Shown: positions 60,644-64,000 of the stretch, piece by piece
Layout: each line of letters opens with the position of its first letter
How positions within the stretch are numbered: position 1 is the stretch's first letter
Source of the DNA: Monilinia fructicola
Lineage: Eukaryota; Ascomycota; Leotiomycetes; Helotiales; Sclerotiniaceae
Direction: 5' to 3'
DNA: 64,000 nt
Assembly (NCBI GenBank): GCA_008692225.1
Contig: VICG01000003.1
Location: 2,287,501-2,351,500, forward strand
Program-made: the position numbers and the translations under genes
The notes under the pieces: generated by a model
Told to the model about the DNA's origin: nothing
The model's input: the letters and a program-made list of their open reading frames with translations, nothing else
Database searches by the model: none

Positions 60644-63600
60644 CTACAACTTTCCCTTCTCCCCCAACAACTCTACCCCCGCACCCCCAATACACAATTT
60701 CCCCGTTTCCTTAACCTTTGTCTGGAAAATAACTCTATTCTCCCCCTCCTTCCACATCTCCGTTACCAGTGTTTGACCGGGGATAACCGTGCCTGCGAAG
60801 CGAACTTTGATATTTTTGTAGGGTCCGAATCTAATATTTATTAGCCATGGTCAAAACAAGAGGATATGTAATGTGACAAGGAATGGTTAATGAAGACGAA
60901 GGATACTAACTTTTGATAAACAGCCTTTCCAGCAATACCCATGAAACAAAGTCCATGAAGAATAGGAGCTTTGAAACCGCCCACGGCTGCAAATTTCGGG
61001 TCAACATGAAGAGGGTTATACTAGTATCATTAGTTTAATCAAACCACTATCACAAGAACAACTTACATCACCACTCAACCTATAAAGTACGGCTTGTTCC
61101 TCCGTCGTCTTTTCCTCCACCACCACATCAGGATTTCTCTCCGGAACTTTGTTAGCCCTCGTACTATTTCCTCTATCCTCTCCTTTTCTTTCGCCTCCGA
61201 ACCCACCACTACCTCTTATAAAAACGGTTTGTTCGTTGTAAAAAACTTTCTTGCCGGTTTCTTTTTCAACTGTTGTAGTCCCTACTTTAACGACAGCAGC
61301 ACTACCTTTATCAACTACTTCAAGAAGTTTGGGGGATGAAATTAAAGTTCCAGAGGTTGGAATGGGGTATGAAGAGATTTCGAGGTACTGTTCTCCATGG
61401 AGAAGCATCATAGGGGAGAAATTGGGGACAATTTCATCAAAGGAGAAAGGAGCCTCGGCGTTGAATGGTGGGATGACACCAAAAGTTGGGAGAGGCTGAA
61501 AGTTTTCATCGCCCTCACTTCACTTCAATTAGTCGAGGTTTGTAGGGAATATAAACGGGCATCTTACAAAACAAGAGAGAGCTCCGACTTCTTAGCTCCA
61601 ACGCCAAGATTGTACAACATAACATCTCGCTCCTCAAATGTGAACTCGCTTCCACTTGCTTCAGCTTTCTTCGCAGCGCTAATCTTATCAAGGATTTCTT
61701 GGTTCACCTCAACCTTTTTCTCGGCTTTCTGTAACAGCAAAACAGGTTAACAAATATCTATATTTTTGCTATACTATACAAGACGAGATTTTAAAAAGGA
61801 GGAGAAGGTTTCATACCTTGCTCGCACCACCCTTCTTATTTTGCATATTCGCCATGATGCTCTTCAAACCATCTTGACTATCTTCAGGGTTATCCGATCG
61901 CCCATCATCAAAGTTGATGATTTTCTCCCAGTTCTTCAAAACTTCTTCTGGGGTAAGTTTAACATCAACAGGGAAACCATGTCCACCAGTTCTTTGCCAT
62001 CTTGTTCGTCCAACCCATCCGCTACCAACTTCGAAAAGTCCTCCAGTTGGTGGTTTTGGAACTTTGTCGCTGCAAAGAGCGACTACTAGTGGAGCTATGT
62101 AATCTGGTTTGAATGCTTGGACCATCTCTTCTGGCATAATGGTTCTGGTCATTGCAGTTCCAGCGTTTGGTGCGATTGTATTGACATAAATATTGTACTT
62201 TGCACCTTCACGAGCGAGGGCACGAGAGAAACCAAGAATACCACATTTCTTTCATGGTTAGCAATGACCTTTAAAGGCATGGCATTAAACTTACAGCAGC
62301 AGAATAGTTGGATTGTCCGAAGTTACCATAAATACCGCTAGTAGAAGTAGTGTTTACTACACGACCATACTTTTGCTTTAAAAAGTATGGCCATGCAGCC
62401 TTGGTGACTTTGTATGTACCTCTGAGATGAACGGCAATAACTTGATCCCACATCTTATCATCCATGTTGGTGAAAGCTTTATCACGGAGAATACCAGCAT
62501 TGTTGATGATAATATCAATACGTCCGTAGGCATCGATGGCAGCTTTGACAACAGCATCTCCATCTTCAGCAGATGCCTTTACACCTACGGCTTTACCTCC
62601 GGACTTTTGGATTTCCTGAACGACATCATCTGGGTTCATCAAATCGTTAACAACGACCGATGCACCATATTTTGCGAATGCCAAGCAGTAGCATCGACCG
62701 ATACTAACAAAATTAGCTAAAAACGCTTCGAAAATCAAACTTTAATCACTTACCCAGCACCTCCACCAGTAACTAGAGCAACCTTGCCCTTGAAATCAAG
62801 AGTCTCTCCTTGCTCATTTGGACCCATCTTCATTGATCTCTCAAGAAGACCCATGAAATCCGCAGGACCAGAAGGATGTTCCGCTTCTTTGAAGTTGCTT
62901 ACTTGATCCCACTTTTTCAGGATAGCTCCTGGAGTGTACGAATCATCTGCCTTGAGCAATAAACCACTTGAGCGTTCCCATCGAAGCTTGGCAATATGTC
63001 CACCGCCAACTTCGAAGATTGAACCATTCTCTTGAGCATCCTTATGGACCAAGACTGCGACAAGAGGAACCACCCAGTCTGGTTTCAGGTTTTCGAGGAT
63101 CTCAGGTGGCATGACTGTTTGGGTCATTCGACTAGCAGCTACTCCTTGTTAAAGGTCGAACAGAATCTGAAGAGGAAATAAAAAAAACATACCAATGGGA
63201 GCAATGACATTGGCGTGGATATTATATTTCGCACCCTCCTTTGCCAAAGTCTCCGTAAATCCAACCATAGCCAACTTAGCCGCAGAATAATTTGTTTGGC
63301 CAAAGCTTCCAAATAAGCCTGCCGCACTAGCAGTATTGATAACTCTTCCATACTTTTGCTTTCTGAAATGTGGCCACGCTGCTTTCGCACACTTATATGA
63401 TCCCTTTACATGCACATCGATGATCAAATCCCAATCTTTGTCTTGCATGTTCTTGAATGCAATATCGCGCAAGATACCGGCATTGTTGAGTAGGATATCG
63501 ATTCGGCCATAGTTCTTAATGGCAGTTTCAATGATCTTCTCACCCTCTGTGACACTATCGTAATTGGCTACGGCTTTTCCACCTGCGGCTTTGATTTCAT

Positions 63601-63844
63601 CAACTACGATATCTGCAGCCTTTAGATGATATTAGTAAGATTTTTAGGAATGCAACATGGCTAGTTGGTATCTGGAAGGGATGGGTACCTTTGTAGAGTT
63701 ACCCTCGCCCTTAAATGAACCCCCAAGATCATTGACAACTACACTTGCACCCCTTGAACCAAAAAAGAGAGCATATGCTTTCCCTAATCCACCTCCCGCT
63801 CCCGTCACAACAACGACTTGACCATCGTAACGTAGCTCCGACAT
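60644..63844 (-). CDS. FOX2: peroxisomal multifunctional enzyme Fox2 (3-hydroxyacyl-CoA dehydrogenase / enoyl-CoA hydratase 2)
   Basis: Second and third steps of peroxisomal fatty-acid beta-oxidation by the (3R)-route. Start ATG 63844. Nine exons; introns 63688-63620, 63192-63145, 62753-62704, 62294-62249, 61816-61729, 61567-61518, 61066-61021 and 60910-60831 keep phase throughout and give 907 residues, normal for the family. Two SDR dehydrogenase domains: the first with [12 protein letters not shown] and catalytic NYSAAK, the second with TGGGAGIGRCY and NYSAAK. The C-terminal hydratase-2 (MaoC hot-dog) domain has [13 protein letters not shown] and the motif YNPLHVDP. No frame breaks. The C-terminus is GKL, a weak variant of the PTS1 signal [SAC]-[KRH]-L; targeting may be weaker or use another route. 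The region 63845-64000 is its upstream flank. Confidence 0.97.
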
Positions 63845-64000
63845 GGTTTATTTGGAAGGTATCTGCTCCGATCCTCAATTGGTCGAGTATTGATTAAAGG
63901 GATTGATAATATAGATGGGATTGAGAAGAAGATTGAAGAAAGAGATGGTGAAGACAATGGTTGAGATGAAGATATGAAAGTAATTAATGTTTGTTGTAGA

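Overview
The window is nuclear DNA of a filamentous ascomycete. Genes carry short GT-AG introns, mostly 45-60 nt, with CTAAC/CTGAT-like branch sites. Family markers are fungal: an RdRP of the quelling type, Fox2, Msp1, monopolin Csm1/Pcs1 and cystathionine beta-lyase. The 5S rRNA gene is dispersed, and intergenic DNA is rich in microsatellites and CCTAGGTAGGTA-like motifs. I infer Leotiomycetes, perhaps Sclerotiniaceae, but cannot prove it by reading alone.

Layout. 1-5 kb: gene-poor, with two inverted ~750 bp transposon-like copies (2628-3386, 3714-4461) that seem to split a dead minus-strand gene. 5.2-6.6 kb: a plus-strand orphan gene. 8.0-10.2 kb: a minus-strand fungal orphan-family gene with a C-terminal membrane segment. 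11.3-15.4 kb: an RNA-dependent RNA polymerase. 15.7-16.2 kb: a second AT-rich inverted-repeat element. 18-20.4 kb: a belt of different tandem repeats. 21.5-23.9 kb: a single-pass membrane protein with a C-terminal SH3 domain. 23.9-32.4 kb: about 8.5 kb with no convincing gene. 32.5-34.4 kb: a GC-rich conserved gene. 35.1 kb: an intron-containing tRNA-Pro(CGG). 36.2-39.8 kb: csm1/pcs1 and msp1 in divergent orientation. 40.8-42.2 kb: cystathionine beta-lyase. 42.7-43.8 kb: a Cys-rich membrane protein. 44.3 kb: a 5S rRNA gene. 44.8-46.7 kb: an orphan protein. 47.8-48.2 kb: a small coiled-coil protein. 51.9-52.7 kb: an acidic orphan protein. 52.7-60.6 kb: mostly empty, with a large heptamer array. 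60.6-63.8 kb: the complete nine-exon peroxisomal beta-oxidation gene FOX2.

Most of the genes are unrelated housekeeping or lineage-specific functions and do not form a cluster. FOX2 (peroxisomal beta-oxidation) and Msp1 (outer-membrane protein quality control) are fully intact. Several others (RdRP, cystathionine beta-lyase, Csm1, the SH3 protein, the GC-rich gene) read through only if one base is added or removed at several places, often in homopolymer runs. Residual sequencing indels are the simplest explanation, but for RdRP real gene decay cannot be excluded. I found no clearly new biological system. The most unusual structures are the inverted transposon pair inside a possible broken gene and the RdRP with many frame breaks.
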